From the NCBI GenBank assembly GCA_934444645.1, contig CAKSCV010000001.1, positions 1 through 64,000 of the forward strand: DNA of 64,000 bases, given 5' to 3'. The notes beneath the pieces are model-generated. The model saw only the letters and a program-made list of their open reading frames with translations. It had not been told where the DNA came from and ran no database searches. The DNA comes from an uncultured Eubacteriales bacterium (GTDB taxonomy: Bacteria > Bacillota > Clostridia > Oscillospirales > CAG-382). Position numbers and translations under genes: made by a program. Shown here piece by piece: positions 33,471-42,093 of the stretch (position 1 is its first letter; each line of letters begins with the position of its first letter).

Positions 33471-34154
33471 ATGGTAAAATACGTTGATTATCAAATTAAA
33501 GACGGCGTTTCGGACAGAGACGAAGACATCGTGTGGAGCATAACCTACAAATACAATGCGAATGACACAGAATCTCCAAGAGTGCTGCTGATAGGCGATT
33601 CGATATGCAACGCATATCAGAATGCAGTGCGTGTACGGACGGGAACAAGGGTAAACATATCGTTTTGGGCAAGCTCCAAATGTATAACCCATAAGGATTA
33701 TTTAAGAGAGCTTGACTATATTCTTGACGCGAATCCGTGTGAGCTTGTTTTTTTTAACAACGGCTTGCACAGCCTTAATACCGATACAAAATATTGGGAG
33801 AATGCCTATAGAGAGGTTGTGAGATTTATTGCAGATAAACTGCCGGACGCGAAGCTTACGGCGGTATTGAGCACACCTCTAAAAGAGGCGAAGCTTACGG
33901 AGCGTTCAAAGCAGCTTAACGATATAGTAAAAAAAGTATCGGCTGAAAATAATACGCCTGTTTTGGATCTGTTTGCTCCGATGGATGAGCTTGACCGAAA
34001 TACATACTGGACGGATTGTTTTCATTTTAAAGCCGATGCAATAAGCATACAGGCAGATCTGATTACGAAGCATATCTTCGAATTGCTGCCGGACTGCAAA
34101 GAAAAAGTTGTGCAAAAATCAACACTTACAGGACCGGACGGCGCGCTGAAATAA
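33471..34154 (+). CDS. SGNH/GDSL-family hydrolase
   Basis: A 227-residue predicted esterase. The nucleophile motif is LLIGDSICNAYQ (Ser44), the middle block is FFNNGLHSL, and the C-terminal catalytic pair is Asp182 and His185 in TDCFHF. There is no signal peptide, so it is cytosolic. ATG at 33471 is chosen because AAGGAGAG lies seven bases before it. The gene is richer in A/T (AGA, ATA, TTT codons) than its neighbours and has its own promoter, so it may be a recent acquisition. Acetyl removal from sugars is likely but the substrate is unknown. Confidence 0.9.
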   Translation: MVKYVDYQIKDGVSDRDEDIVWSITYKYNANDTESPRVLLIGDSICNAYQNAVRVRTGTRVNISFWASSKCITHKDYLRELDYILDANPCELVFFNNGLHSLNTDTKYWENAYREVVRFIADKLPDAKLTAVLSTPLKEAKLTERSKQLNDIVKKVSAENNTPVLDLFAPMDELDRNTYWTDCFHFKADAISIQADLITKHIFELLPDCKEKVVQKSTLTGPDGALK

Positions 34155-34207
34155 CACCGCGAGCATTGCTGTATCAGGATATTTCGTAACTTATGTGAGG
34201 AATTGCT

Positions 34208-35218
34208 ATGACATTTTATTCAAACTATAAGGAATGCAGCTTTGCCGAAACGAACAGCTATCGCATTCTCGGACGCAGTGAAACAAGCGAAACCGGACTG
34301 CTTCTTCCGTGGAGCAACAGCGGTATCGAGTTTTCGTTCCGCGGTAACCGTGCCGAGATCCGCTTTGCGGACTATGCCGGTGCGGCACCGGTATATGTCA
34401 AGGTGTTTGCCGATAAGCGCGAAACCCGGTGCGGCTTATATGAGCTTGCCGATAAGCTGCTTGTCGATTTTGACCGCGATGCCGTGCACACCGTCAAGGT
34501 GCTTCGCATTTCCGAAGGCGCGGTGCCGCTTGTTTTCCGAAACGTGCGCGTGTACGGCAAAACGCCGGAATTTCTGCCGCCGCCTGCCGAAAAGCCGTTC
34601 AAGCTTGAATTTTTGGGCGATTCGATCACGGCCGGTTTTGGCGATATGGCATCGGCCGATAAAAACGAGTATGATACTTATGAGCAGGACAGCACCGAAA
34701 CATATGCCTATCACACGGCAAAAAACCTTGACGCGGAGATCCGCACGGTCTGTATGAGCGGACAGGGCGTTTGGCACAGCTGCGGCGACCAAGTCGGCGT
34801 GCGGTTTGAAGAAATGTTCGATATGGTCACCTGGGGAAAAACCGGCTATGACCACACCTCGTGGCAGCCGGATGTGATGGTTCTCAACTGCGGAACAAAC
34901 GATGTTCCCGGCGGCACGACCGAGGAGATCATGTACCGAGAGGGCTCAAAGCTGCTTGACAAGGTTCGCCGGGCGTATCCGAACGCCGTCATCATCTGGA
35001 TGTACGGCATGATGAACGGCAAGTTCAAGAAGGTTTTGCAAAAGCTCATAGACGACCGCCGTCCGAATGACAAAAAGCTGTATTTTCTGCCGGTGGACGA
35101 CATTTACGGAAAGAAAAACGAGGTTGGGGCGGTGGGACATCCCAACGTCAACGCCTCGGTGCGCGTTTCACGCAAGCTTGCCGCGTTTATCCGGAAAATA
35201 ACCAACGTAAAGAAATAG
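34208..35218 (+). CDS. CE2-like SGNH carbohydrate esterase
   Basis: A 336-residue two-domain esterase similar to carbohydrate esterase family 2: an N-terminal beta-sandwich (about 1-125), then an SGNH domain with GDSITAGFG (Ser139), LNCGTNDVPGG and GHPNVNAS (His311). CE2 enzymes remove acetyl groups from xylan or mannan sugars and are usually secreted. Here no signal peptide is visible, so it probably acts on imported oligosaccharides. TGAGGA precedes the start. It ends at a bidirectional terminator facing fucI. Confidence 0.92.
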   Translation: MTFYSNYKECSFAETNSYRILGRSETSETGLLLPWSNSGIEFSFRGNRAEIRFADYAGAAPVYVKVFADKRETRCGLYELADKLLVDFDRDAVHTVKVLRISEGAVPLVFRNVRVYGKTPEFLPPPAEKPFKLEFLGDSITAGFGDMASADKNEYDTYEQDSTETYAYHTAKNLDAEIRTVCMSGQGVWHSCGDQVGVRFEEMFDMVTWGKTGYDHTSWQPDVMVLNCGTNDVPGGTTEEIMYREGSKLLDKVRRAYPNAVIIWMYGMMNGKFKKVLQKLIDDRRPNDKKLYFLPVDDIYGKKNEVGAVGHPNVNASVRVSRKLAAFIRKITNVKK

Positions 35219-35235
35219 CCAAATTGCAGAGAAAC

Positions 35236-35278
35236 AGAAAACGACCGCAAACTCATGCCGGGTTTGCGGTCGTTTTCT
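35236..35278. terminator. Bidirectional terminator between the CE2-like gene and fucI
   Basis: A 17-base arm ending ACGACCGCAAAC pairs perfectly with its complement around a nine-base loop, with A- and T-rich flanks on both sides. Confidence 0.92.
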
Positions 35279-35293
35279 ATGCTTTTTGAACGC

Positions 35294-37084
35294 TTATTTG
35301 TATAACGGACCGTAATGCTCGCAGGCTCGGTAATCGGTCGAGGTCGAATCATCGCCTTTGCCGAAGCCGCTCCAGGCGTGCGGACGGTAAATCTTTTCCT
35401 CGCTCACGTTGTGAAGCGAAACCGGAATGCGGAGCATGGAAGCAAGCGTGATAAGATCCGCGCCGATGTGGCCGTGAACCGTCACACCATGGTTGGCTCC
35501 CCAGTTTGCCATGACCGAGTAAACGTCTGTAAAGGCGCCTTTTCCGGTGAGGGTCGGTGCAAACCAAGTAGTCGGCCAGGTCGGGTCGGTGCGCTTGTCA
35601 AGCTTTTGGTGAACATCCTCCGGCAGCACGACCGTCGTGCCTTCGGCGATCTGAAGCGTCGGGCCGACGCCGTCGATGAGGTTGACGCGCAGCATGGTCA
35701 CCGGCATTTCGGCAAGCGTCTTGAAGTGGGACGAGAATCCGCCGCCGCGGAAATATTCATAGTCGGCACGGCACCAGTCGGTGGCGGCAAGGCAGGCGGA
35801 AATATCCGTATCGGTCATGTTCCACCATTCTTTTACCGTCCCGGCACCGGTTTCATCCTTGGAAGCGCCGGTGCAGTCCATGGCGGTCGCGCCGGAATTG
35901 ATCAAATGAATGATGCCGTTCGCGGCGTTTCCGGTCAACTCTTTGCCGGTCACGCGTTTGACCGCTTCGGGCGACCAATAGGTGCGTACATCATGGAAGC
36001 AGGGTGCTTTGCCGGTGAGAAGGGAAGCAAAGAGCATGGCAATGCCGTTTAACGTGTCGTTTTCGGTTGCAAACGGGAAAGGCGGCTTTTTGCCGTTCCA
36101 GTCGAAGCTCGAAGCGAGAAGCGATTCGGTGAAATCACCGTTAGGCAGCCAGTCTGTCCACATTCTCTGACCCTGGAAGCCGCCGACGGCGGCATTTCTG
36201 CCGAGCGATTCTTCATGCCAGCCCATTGCGGCAAGCTTTGGATTGCCGTGGAGAATATCCTCGATAATGAGCGTGAACTTGGTGATGAATTCCCAGTCCT
36301 TGTCGGCCGGAATGACCTTCGATTTGGTGATGATCTCCGGGAACTTCTTTCCGGCGTTCTTGTCAAAGCCCTCTTTACAGTTGTCCTTGATCCACGCAAG
36401 CGCTTTTTCGTATTCGTCCTTGTCGTAGATCTCGAGCTTTACACGGCGAAGCACCTCGGTAAGATCCACCCATTCGGCGCGAAGTCCCAAATATTTCTGC
36501 ATGAATTCCGCGTCGCAGAACGAACCGGCAATACCCATGGCAACGCCGCCGATGTTGACATAAGCCTTGTTTTTCATCTGTCCGACGGCAAGAGCTGCAC
36601 GGGCAAAGCGAAGGATCTTTTCGGCGACATCCGCCGGAATGGTCGTATCAGAGGCATCCTGCACGTCATGACCGTAAATGGAAAAGGCCGGCAGTCCGCG
36701 CTGGGCGTGTGCTGCCATAACGGCAGCAAGATACACCGCACCCGGACGCTCCGTGCCGTTGAAGCCCCAAACGGCTTTGATGGTGGTCGGATCCAAATCC
36801 ATGGTCTCACTGCCGTAGCACCAGCACGGCGTGACCGAAAGCGTGGCGACGACATTTTCCGACGCGAACTGCTCGGCAACCTTGGCCGCCTCCGCGCCGC
36901 CGCCGATGGTGGTGCAGCCGATGACGCATTTTGCCGGCGTTCCGTCGGCGTAGCGCAGCTTTGCACAAATCAGCTCTGCCGCCGCGCGCGCCATGTTCAT
37001 GGTTTGCGTTTCAAGGCTTTCGCGCACACCGCCCCAACGACCGTCTATGACCGGGCGAATGCCGATTTTCGGGTAGTTACTCAT
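35294..37084 (-). CDS. fucI: L-fucose isomerase
   Basis: A 596-residue enzyme that converts L-fucose to L-fuculose (also D-arabinose to D-ribulose) with manganese. Family segments IGIRPVIDGRWGGVRESLE, GFNGTERPGAVYLAA, VNIGGVAMGIAGSFCD, GGFQGQRMWTDW and HNVSEEKIYRPHAWSGFGKG are present. The start at 37084 gives the conserved MSNYPKIGIRP N-terminus and has GAGGTG upstream. Fuculokinase, aldolase and permease genes are not in the window, so the pathway must be completed elsewhere. It converges with the esterase genes. Confidence 0.97.
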   Translation of the reverse strand: MSNYPKIGIRPVIDGRWGGVRESLETQTMNMARAAAELICAKLRYADGTPAKCVIGCTTIGGGAEAAKVAEQFASENVVATLSVTPCWCYGSETMDLDPTTIKAVWGFNGTERPGAVYLAAVMAAHAQRGLPAFSIYGHDVQDASDTTIPADVAEKILRFARAALAVGQMKNKAYVNIGGVAMGIAGSFCDAEFMQKYLGLRAEWVDLTEVLRRVKLEIYDKDEYEKALAWIKDNCKEGFDKNAGKKFPEIITKSKVIPADKDWEFITKFTLIIEDILHGNPKLAAMGWHEESLGRNAAVGGFQGQRMWTDWLPNGDFTESLLASSFDWNGKKPPFPFATENDTLNGIAMLFASLLTGKAPCFHDVRTYWSPEAVKRVTGKELTGNAANGIIHLINSGATAMDCTGASKDETGAGTVKEWWNMTDTDISACLAATDWCRADYEYFRGGGFSSHFKTLAEMPVTMLRVNLIDGVGPTLQIAEGTTVVLPEDVHQKLDKRTDPTWPTTWFAPTLTGKGAFTDVYSVMANWGANHGVTVHGHIGADLITLASMLRIPVSLHNVSEEKIYRPHAWSGFGKGDDSTSTDYRACEHYGPLYK

Positions 37085-37121
37085 GAAAAAAGCACCTCTT
37101 TCAAAATTTGTAGGATTTTCG

Positions 37122-37147
37122 GTCGGCGTTTTTGACAAAATGCCGAC
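37122..37147. promoter_or_regulatory. Palindrome upstream of fucI, candidate operator
   Basis: GTCGGC and GCCGAC arms frame TTTTTGACAAAA, giving a 26-base near-perfect palindrome 37 bases before the fucI start. It suits a dimeric repressor site. The regulator is not identified. Confidence 0.55.
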
Positions 37148-37404
37148 TGTTTCTTATTTACAGTTTATCATAAGCCACAAAAAAAGAAAATGCATTTTTT
37201 CGTTTGAAATATGTGTTTTTTCGTTTTTTGTTCTTTTGACGGCTTGCCTTTTGCCGTGCATTGATTTTTTTGTGAGTGCACCACGAAAAACGTGTTTTGC
37301 AAGACCGCAAATTGCTTTTTCGGACAAATGTTCCGTATTTTCGAGAAAAACATAAATATTTACGCAATTTTGCATAAGTGTTCATACTTTTTGCCGCAAA
37401 GATA

Positions 37405-37433
37405 TTGAAATCGGCGGATAGTTGTTATATAAT
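37405..37433 (+). promoter_or_regulatory. Sigma-70-type promoter of the division cluster
   Basis: TTGAAA, 17 bases, TATAAT, about 150 bases upstream of mraZ. Confidence 0.75.
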
Positions 37434-37441
37434 AATGGCAA

Positions 37442-37497
37442 GTGGAGCGAAAACCCTCAAAATGGATTGAAAATTCATAAAAGTGGAGCGACTGGCG
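37442..37497 (+). promoter_or_regulatory. MraZ-type operator repeats
   Basis: Copies of GTGGAG or near matches lie at 37442, 37462 (ATGGAT) and 37483, with a CTGGCG at 37492, roughly on a 10-base period. MraZ is known to bind such repeats downstream of its own promoter and repress the cluster. Confidence 0.6.
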
Positions 37498-37584
37498 ATG
37501 CTTACAGCGTGAAAGAACGAAAAAACGCATGTCGCTGCAAAAGCTTCCGTAAATATCAAACAAAAAGAAGGGCAGGTGAACCGT

Positions 37585-38004
37585 TTGTTCTCCGGAAAAG
37601 CATATCATACCGTTGATGCCAAGGGCAGACTGTTCATCCCTGCCATGTACCGGGAAGAATTGGGTTCGAATTTTGTGGTTGCCAAGGGCTTCAGTGACCC
37701 GTATCTTATCATCTATCCGCAAAGCGAATGGGAAACATTGATTTCCAAAATCGATGCGCTCGGCATGGACAAAAACGCCCGCACCATCAAACGCTACATG
37801 ATGATGAGCGCCAATCCCACCGAAATGGATGCCCAAGGACGCATCGTTCTTTCCAAGGAACACCGCGAGTTTGCCGGGCTTATCAAGGAAGTAACGGTTC
37901 TCGGTATGAATAACACCATCGAGCTTTGGGATACGGCTGCCTTAGAAGCCGAAACCGTGACGCCGCCGGACAACCTGGAAGAAATCCTCGGCATGCTCAA
38001 ATAA
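37585..38004 (+). CDS. mraZ: Transcriptional regulator MraZ
   Basis: A 139-residue AbrB-fold protein with two repeats (YHTVDAKGRLFIPAMYREEL and MDAQGRIVLSKEHREFAGL). It binds repeats in the promoter of the division and wall cluster. The TTG at 37585 is chosen: it aligns with the family N-terminus and AGGTGA ends five bases before it. A GTG at 37576 adds three residues but has a ribosome site too close. It is the first gene of the dcw cluster. Confidence 0.95.
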   Translation: MFSGKAYHTVDAKGRLFIPAMYREELGSNFVVAKGFSDPYLIIYPQSEWETLISKIDALGMDKNARTIKRYMMMSANPTEMDAQGRIVLSKEHREFAGLIKEVTVLGMNNTIELWDTAALEAETVTPPDNLEEILGMLK

Positions 38005-38025
38005 ACGGACGAACGGAGAATATCC

Positions 38026-38979
38026 ATGCAGGAAAATTTCGGACACTATTCCGTGCTGCTTGAAGAAACCATCGAAAACCTGAATATTCGTCCGAACGGA
38101 ACGTATGTGGATTGTACGCTTGGCGGGGCCGGACATTCGGAAGCAATATTGAAGCGTCTGACCGACGGCGGCAGACTTGTCGGCATCGACCGCGATTCCT
38201 ATGCGCTTGAAAAGGCGGCGGAACGGTTGGCGCGGTTCGGTTCGCAGACGATTCTTGTGAAAGGCAATTTTTGTGACGCCGCTGATTTGCTTCGTGAAAA
38301 GGGTATCGAAACGATCGACGGCGTTGTGGCTGACCTCGGCGTTTCGTCGTTTCAGTTAGATAACGCCGACCGCGGCTTTTCGTATATGCACGATGCGCCG
38401 CTTGATATGCGTATGTCGCAGGGCGAGGGCTTGAGTGCGTATGACGTGGTCAACGGCTATGCGGAAAAAGAGCTGTCGCGCGTGATTTCGCTGTACGGCG
38501 AAGAACGCTTTGCCGGAAAAATTGCACGTGATATTGTGCGTGCGCGCGAGAAAGCACCGATAAAAACGACGTTTGAACTGTCCGAGCTTGTCAAAAACGC
38601 CATTCCGGCGAAAAACCGCAAAGACGGACCGCATCCTGCCAAACGAACCTTTCAGGCAATCCGCATTGAGGTCAACGGAGAATTGGATGTAATCCCGAAG
38701 ATGATCGACGGGCTGTTTCCGCTTCTTTCGGTCGGCGGCCGTATGGCCATCATCACGTTTCATTCGCTTGAAGACCGTATTGTCAAACATGCATTTTTGG
38801 AATATACCAAAGGCTGTGAGTGCCCGCCGGATTTTCCGGTTTGTGTGTGCGGCAAAAAGCCGCGTGCCGAGGTGCTCACCAAAAAGCCGATTTTACCTTC
38901 GGAACAGGAACTGAACGAAAATCCGCGTTCCAGAAGCGCCAAATTGCGGGTGCTTGAAAAAATCCCGTGCGGCGGCTGA
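38026..38979 (+). CDS. rsmH: 16S rRNA (cytosine(1402)-N4)-methyltransferase
   Basis: A 317-residue SAM-dependent methyltransferase that modifies C1402 in the decoding centre. The SAM motif is TYVDCTLGGAGHSEAIL, and DGVVADLGVSSFQLD, FSYMHDAPLDMRM and ALEIVEVNGEL-like RIEVNGELDVIPKMI and FHSLEDRIVK are typical. It follows mraZ by 21 bases as in most Firmicutes. Confidence 0.98.
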   Translation: MQENFGHYSVLLEETIENLNIRPNGTYVDCTLGGAGHSEAILKRLTDGGRLVGIDRDSYALEKAAERLARFGSQTILVKGNFCDAADLLREKGIETIDGVVADLGVSSFQLDNADRGFSYMHDAPLDMRMSQGEGLSAYDVVNGYAEKELSRVISLYGEERFAGKIARDIVRAREKAPIKTTFELSELVKNAIPAKNRKDGPHPAKRTFQAIRIEVNGELDVIPKMIDGLFPLLSVGGRMAIITFHSLEDRIVKHAFLEYTKGCECPPDFPVCVCGKKPRAEVLTKKPILPSEQELNENPRSRSAKLRVLEKIPCGG

Positions 38980-39031
38980 CGGATATGCCGGATAACGGAT
39001 AACGATAATAATTGAAAGGAAGAACGCAAAA

Positions 39032-39766
39032 ATGACGTCGAATGTGGGAACGGAATACATAAATCTGAAACAGGCCAAATACAATAGAACCATGAGCCAA
39101 AGACGTGACACGGCTGCATCGCCGTCGCTCCGACCGCAAGCCGCAAACACTCAGAAAAATGCCGCTCTCGCAAAGGAACGTCCCTCTTGCGTCAAGCGTG
39201 CCGCTTCGGTGTCCGCATCCGGTACATATATGCATACCGTACGGAGCACTGCTCTTCCGAAGACCGGCGAAGGCCGCTATGATGACGGGCTTTGGTCGGA
39301 TATTGCCGATTCCGTCGGCAAGGCCATTGCCGCCAAGCGCAAGGAAAAAGCACGCGCACGCGCCGGAGAAGCCAAATATGTGAAAAAAAGCGTCAAAGCC
39401 GCAACACCGCTTCCCATTTCGCTCATCGGCTACATGGTGGTGTTTGCCGCCATTGCGATGTTTTTGGTGCTCGGCAACACGCGTATCAACGAAGCAACGC
39501 TGCGTGCCGACGCTTTGAAAAGCTCGCTTTCCGCCGAAAAGGAACGCGCCGAGCTGCTGTCCTCGGCCTTAAGCGAACGCAAGGATATCGGCTATATCGA
39601 AGATTATGCCGAAAACGTTCTCGGCATGGTCAAATCGACCGATGTTGCCAAGCACTATGTACGTATTTCCGGTGAAGACAAAATAGCTGTCTGCGGCACA
39701 AATGTAGCCGTGAATACGGATAGTACGGACAATGCAGGCACTGCGGCGAACCGGATGGCAGGTTAA
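39032..39766 (+). CDS. ftsL: FtsL-like septum formation protein
   Basis: A 244-residue bitopic protein. A long basic cytoplasmic region (1-130) precedes one helix (ISLIGYMVVFAAIAMFLVLG), then a coiled coil (about 153-185, LRADALKSSLSAEKERAELL) and a short extracellular tail. The topology and position between rsmH and the septal PBP identify it as FtsL/DivIC-like, although sequence similarity is weak. The family is usually near 120 residues, so the basic N-terminus is unusually long. It is expected to join FtsQ in the divisome. Confidence 0.8.
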   Translation: MTSNVGTEYINLKQAKYNRTMSQRRDTAASPSLRPQAANTQKNAALAKERPSCVKRAASVSASGTYMHTVRSTALPKTGEGRYDDGLWSDIADSVGKAIAAKRKEKARARAGEAKYVKKSVKAATPLPISLIGYMVVFAAIAMFLVLGNTRINEATLRADALKSSLSAEKERAELLSSALSERKDIGYIEDYAENVLGMVKSTDVAKHYVRISGEDKIAVCGTNVAVNTDSTDNAGTAANRMAG

Positions 39767-39795
39767 CGCAAAGCAAAATCTTGGGAGGATGAAGT

Positions 39796-42048
39796 ATGTT
39801 CGGCAAAGAGCTGAAAAAACCGCTGTTTGTGCGCGGCATGACCGTTATGGCGGTCTTCCTTCTCTTAGCGATGGCTTTGGGTGCAAGACTTTGGTATTTG
39901 CAGATGATTGAGGCCGATAAGTACAAAACCGGTGCATATGAGCAGTATACCACCGAAATTTCCATCAGTCCCAAACGCGGCACGATTTTTGACCGCAACA
40001 TGACGCCTCTTGCCGTGAGCGATACCGTCGAAACCGTCTTTATTTCGCCGTATGAAATCGCTATGCAGAATGAAAACAAGGCGCCGGAAAAAACGGTCGA
40101 TATCGCGGAGCAGAAAAACAAAATTGCCGATTTTCTTTCCGAAACCTTAGGTGTTGACCGCGCGGAAATCATCGAACGCATGGGACGCACCAAATCCAAA
40201 TATCAAATCATTAAAAAGAAAGTGGAACGCGAAACTTGTGACAAGATCCGCGTTTTTATCAACGAAAATAAGATCGTCGGCATTCATCTGGAGGAGGATG
40301 TCAAGCGCTCGTATCCGTACGGCAACCTCGCAAGCCACGTCATCGGCTTTACCAACGCCGACAATGCCGGTGTCCTTGGCGTGGAATCCTATTATGAAAA
40401 CTACTTAAAAGGCTCTTCGGGCAAAATCGTTACCGCCCAGAATGCCAAGGGCAAGGATATGCCCTATAAATATGAAAGCTATGTCGAAGCGGAAAACGGC
40501 ATGGGCGTGGTATTGACCATCGATTGGCAGATCCAGTCGATTTTGGAAAAGAACCTTGAAATCGCGCTTCGCGACAGCAAGGCGCAAAACCGCGTGTTCG
40601 GCATTGTTATGGATGTCAACACCGCCGAGATTCTTGCCATGTCCACTAAACCGGACTACGACCTCAATGCGCCGTATGCCCTAGACAGCCTGTCGCAAGA
40701 GAAGTTAGACGCTTTTGTCGGCACGGAGGACGAAAAGAACGCCTATTACAAAGAGCTTTTGGAAGGGCTTTGGAAAAATAAGGTCATTACCGAAATCTAT
40801 GAACCCGGTTCAACCTTTAAGCTTGTGACCAGTGCCATGGCACTCGAAGAAAACGTTGTTTCGCCGACCGATACGTTTTTCTGCACCGGCTCCAAAAATG
40901 TCGGCGGCTATAACATTCACTGTCATAAAAAAGGCGGCCACGGCCTCGAAACCTTTGAACAGGGCTTGCAGAATTCCTGCAACCCGGTGTTCATGGAGGT
41001 TGCCGAGCGTGTCGGAAAAGAGCGTTTTTATAAATATTTCGAAGCCTACGGCTTTACGCAGAAAACCGGCATCGACCTTGCCGGTGAGGTGTCGGGCCTT
41101 TATCACACGGATATTAACGGCTTTAACCAGACCGAGCTTGCCGTTTATTCCTTCGGTCAGACCTTTAAGGTCACGCCGATGCAGCAGATTTGCGGCGTTT
41201 CGGCGGTCGCCAACGGCGGCAACCTCTTAAAGCCGCATGTGGTAAAAGCGCTTGTGGATGACGACGGAAACGTGGTCAAAAGCTTTGATACGACGCTTGT
41301 GCGCAAGGTCAACTCCGAGGAAACCTCTAAGACCATCATGACCTATTTGATGGAGGGCATCAACATAGGTTCTACCAAGAACGCCTATGTCAAAGGCTAT
41401 AAAATCGCAGCTAAAACCGGTACGTCGCAAAAACGCGATAAGGAAGGCAACTACTATATCGGCTCCTGCGTGGCGTTTGCTCCGGCAGACGATCCGCAGA
41501 TCGCTATCCTCATCGGTATCGATGAGCCGAGCGGTGCCAACTACTACGGCGGCTTGATCGCAGCTCCCGTTGTGTCCTCGGTGCTTACCGAGGTGCTGCC
41601 GTACCTCAACATCGAGCCGTCGCTCACCGAAGAGGAAGCGGCACTTGTGGATGTTGCCGTGCCGGATTTCCGTGGCCTTTCGCTGGAAAGTGCCAAAGAA
41701 ACGGCGGCAGGCGCCGGTTTCCAGACAAAGGTCATCGGAAAAGGTGAAACGGTCACCGAGCAATTGCCGCGCTACGGCGGAAAGATCCCGAACGGCGGCA
41801 TTGTGATTCTGTATACCGGCGAAGAAGTGCCGGCGGAAACGGTCACCGTGCCGGATGTTACCGGCTACACGCCGGTACAGGCCAACAAAACGCTCATCAA
41901 TGCCGGACTCAATGTCCGCATGGAGGGCGCATACCGCGAAGACGTTTCCGGCTCGCTTGCGCATAAGCAATCACCGGAGGCAGGAAGCATCGTCAAGCCC
42001 GGAACGGTGGTCGAGGTTGAGTTCCGACACCTCGATTCGTCCGACTGA
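39796..42048 (+). CDS. PASTA-domain penicillin-binding protein (SpoVD/FtsI type transpeptidase)
   Basis: A 750-residue class B PBP that crosslinks septal peptidoglycan. One helix near 14-36 anchors it, followed by the dimerisation domain and the transpeptidase: Ser339 in EPGSTFKLV, SCN at Ser394 (QNSCNPVF), and KTG at Lys540 (AAKTGTSQK). Two PASTA domains end the protein (from about 640 to 745). It could be the vegetative FtsI/PbpB or the sporulation SpoVD; being the only copy in the dcw cluster it is probably the main one. Confidence 0.95.
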   Translation: MFGKELKKPLFVRGMTVMAVFLLLAMALGARLWYLQMIEADKYKTGAYEQYTTEISISPKRGTIFDRNMTPLAVSDTVETVFISPYEIAMQNENKAPEKTVDIAEQKNKIADFLSETLGVDRAEIIERMGRTKSKYQIIKKKVERETCDKIRVFINENKIVGIHLEEDVKRSYPYGNLASHVIGFTNADNAGVLGVESYYENYLKGSSGKIVTAQNAKGKDMPYKYESYVEAENGMGVVLTIDWQIQSILEKNLEIALRDSKAQNRVFGIVMDVNTAEILAMSTKPDYDLNAPYALDSLSQEKLDAFVGTEDEKNAYYKELLEGLWKNKVITEIYEPGSTFKLVTSAMALEENVVSPTDTFFCTGSKNVGGYNIHCHKKGGHGLETFEQGLQNSCNPVFMEVAERVGKERFYKYFEAYGFTQKTGIDLAGEVSGLYHTDINGFNQTELAVYSFGQTFKVTPMQQICGVSAVANGGNLLKPHVVKALVDDDGNVVKSFDTTLVRKVNSEETSKTIMTYLMEGINIGSTKNAYVKGYKIAAKTGTSQKRDKEGNYYIGSCVAFAPADDPQIAILIGIDEPSGANYYGGLIAAPVVSSVLTEVLPYLNIEPSLTEEEAALVDVAVPDFRGLSLESAKETAAGAGFQTKVIGKGETVTEQLPRYGGKIPNGGIVILYTGEEVPAETVTVPDVTGYTPVQANKTLINAGLNVRMEGAYREDVSGSLAHKQSPEAGSIVKPGTVVEVEFRHLDSSD

Positions 42049-42093
42049 CGAAAAAATCAAGATATACAATGCTTTTACGGAGAGGAAACAATC

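Larger units (their letters stand above)
37085..37584. other. AT-rich intergenic region upstream of fucI and mraZ
   Basis: A 500-base gap containing the fucI leader with a palindrome at 37122-37147, a long AT-rich stretch without a supported gene (about 37150-37400), the mraZ promoter, and MraZ-type repeats. Short frames here are low-complexity and lack ribosome sites. Confidence 0.7.

Noticed and set aside
35315..36052. 245-codon plus-strand frame opposite fucI
   Set aside because: Antisense to a well-supported isomerase, no domain and no start signal.
37154..37385. Short minus-strand frames upstream of fucI
   Set aside because: Low-complexity lysine- and asparagine-rich translations in AT-rich DNA, overlapping each other in several frames, with no ribosome site.
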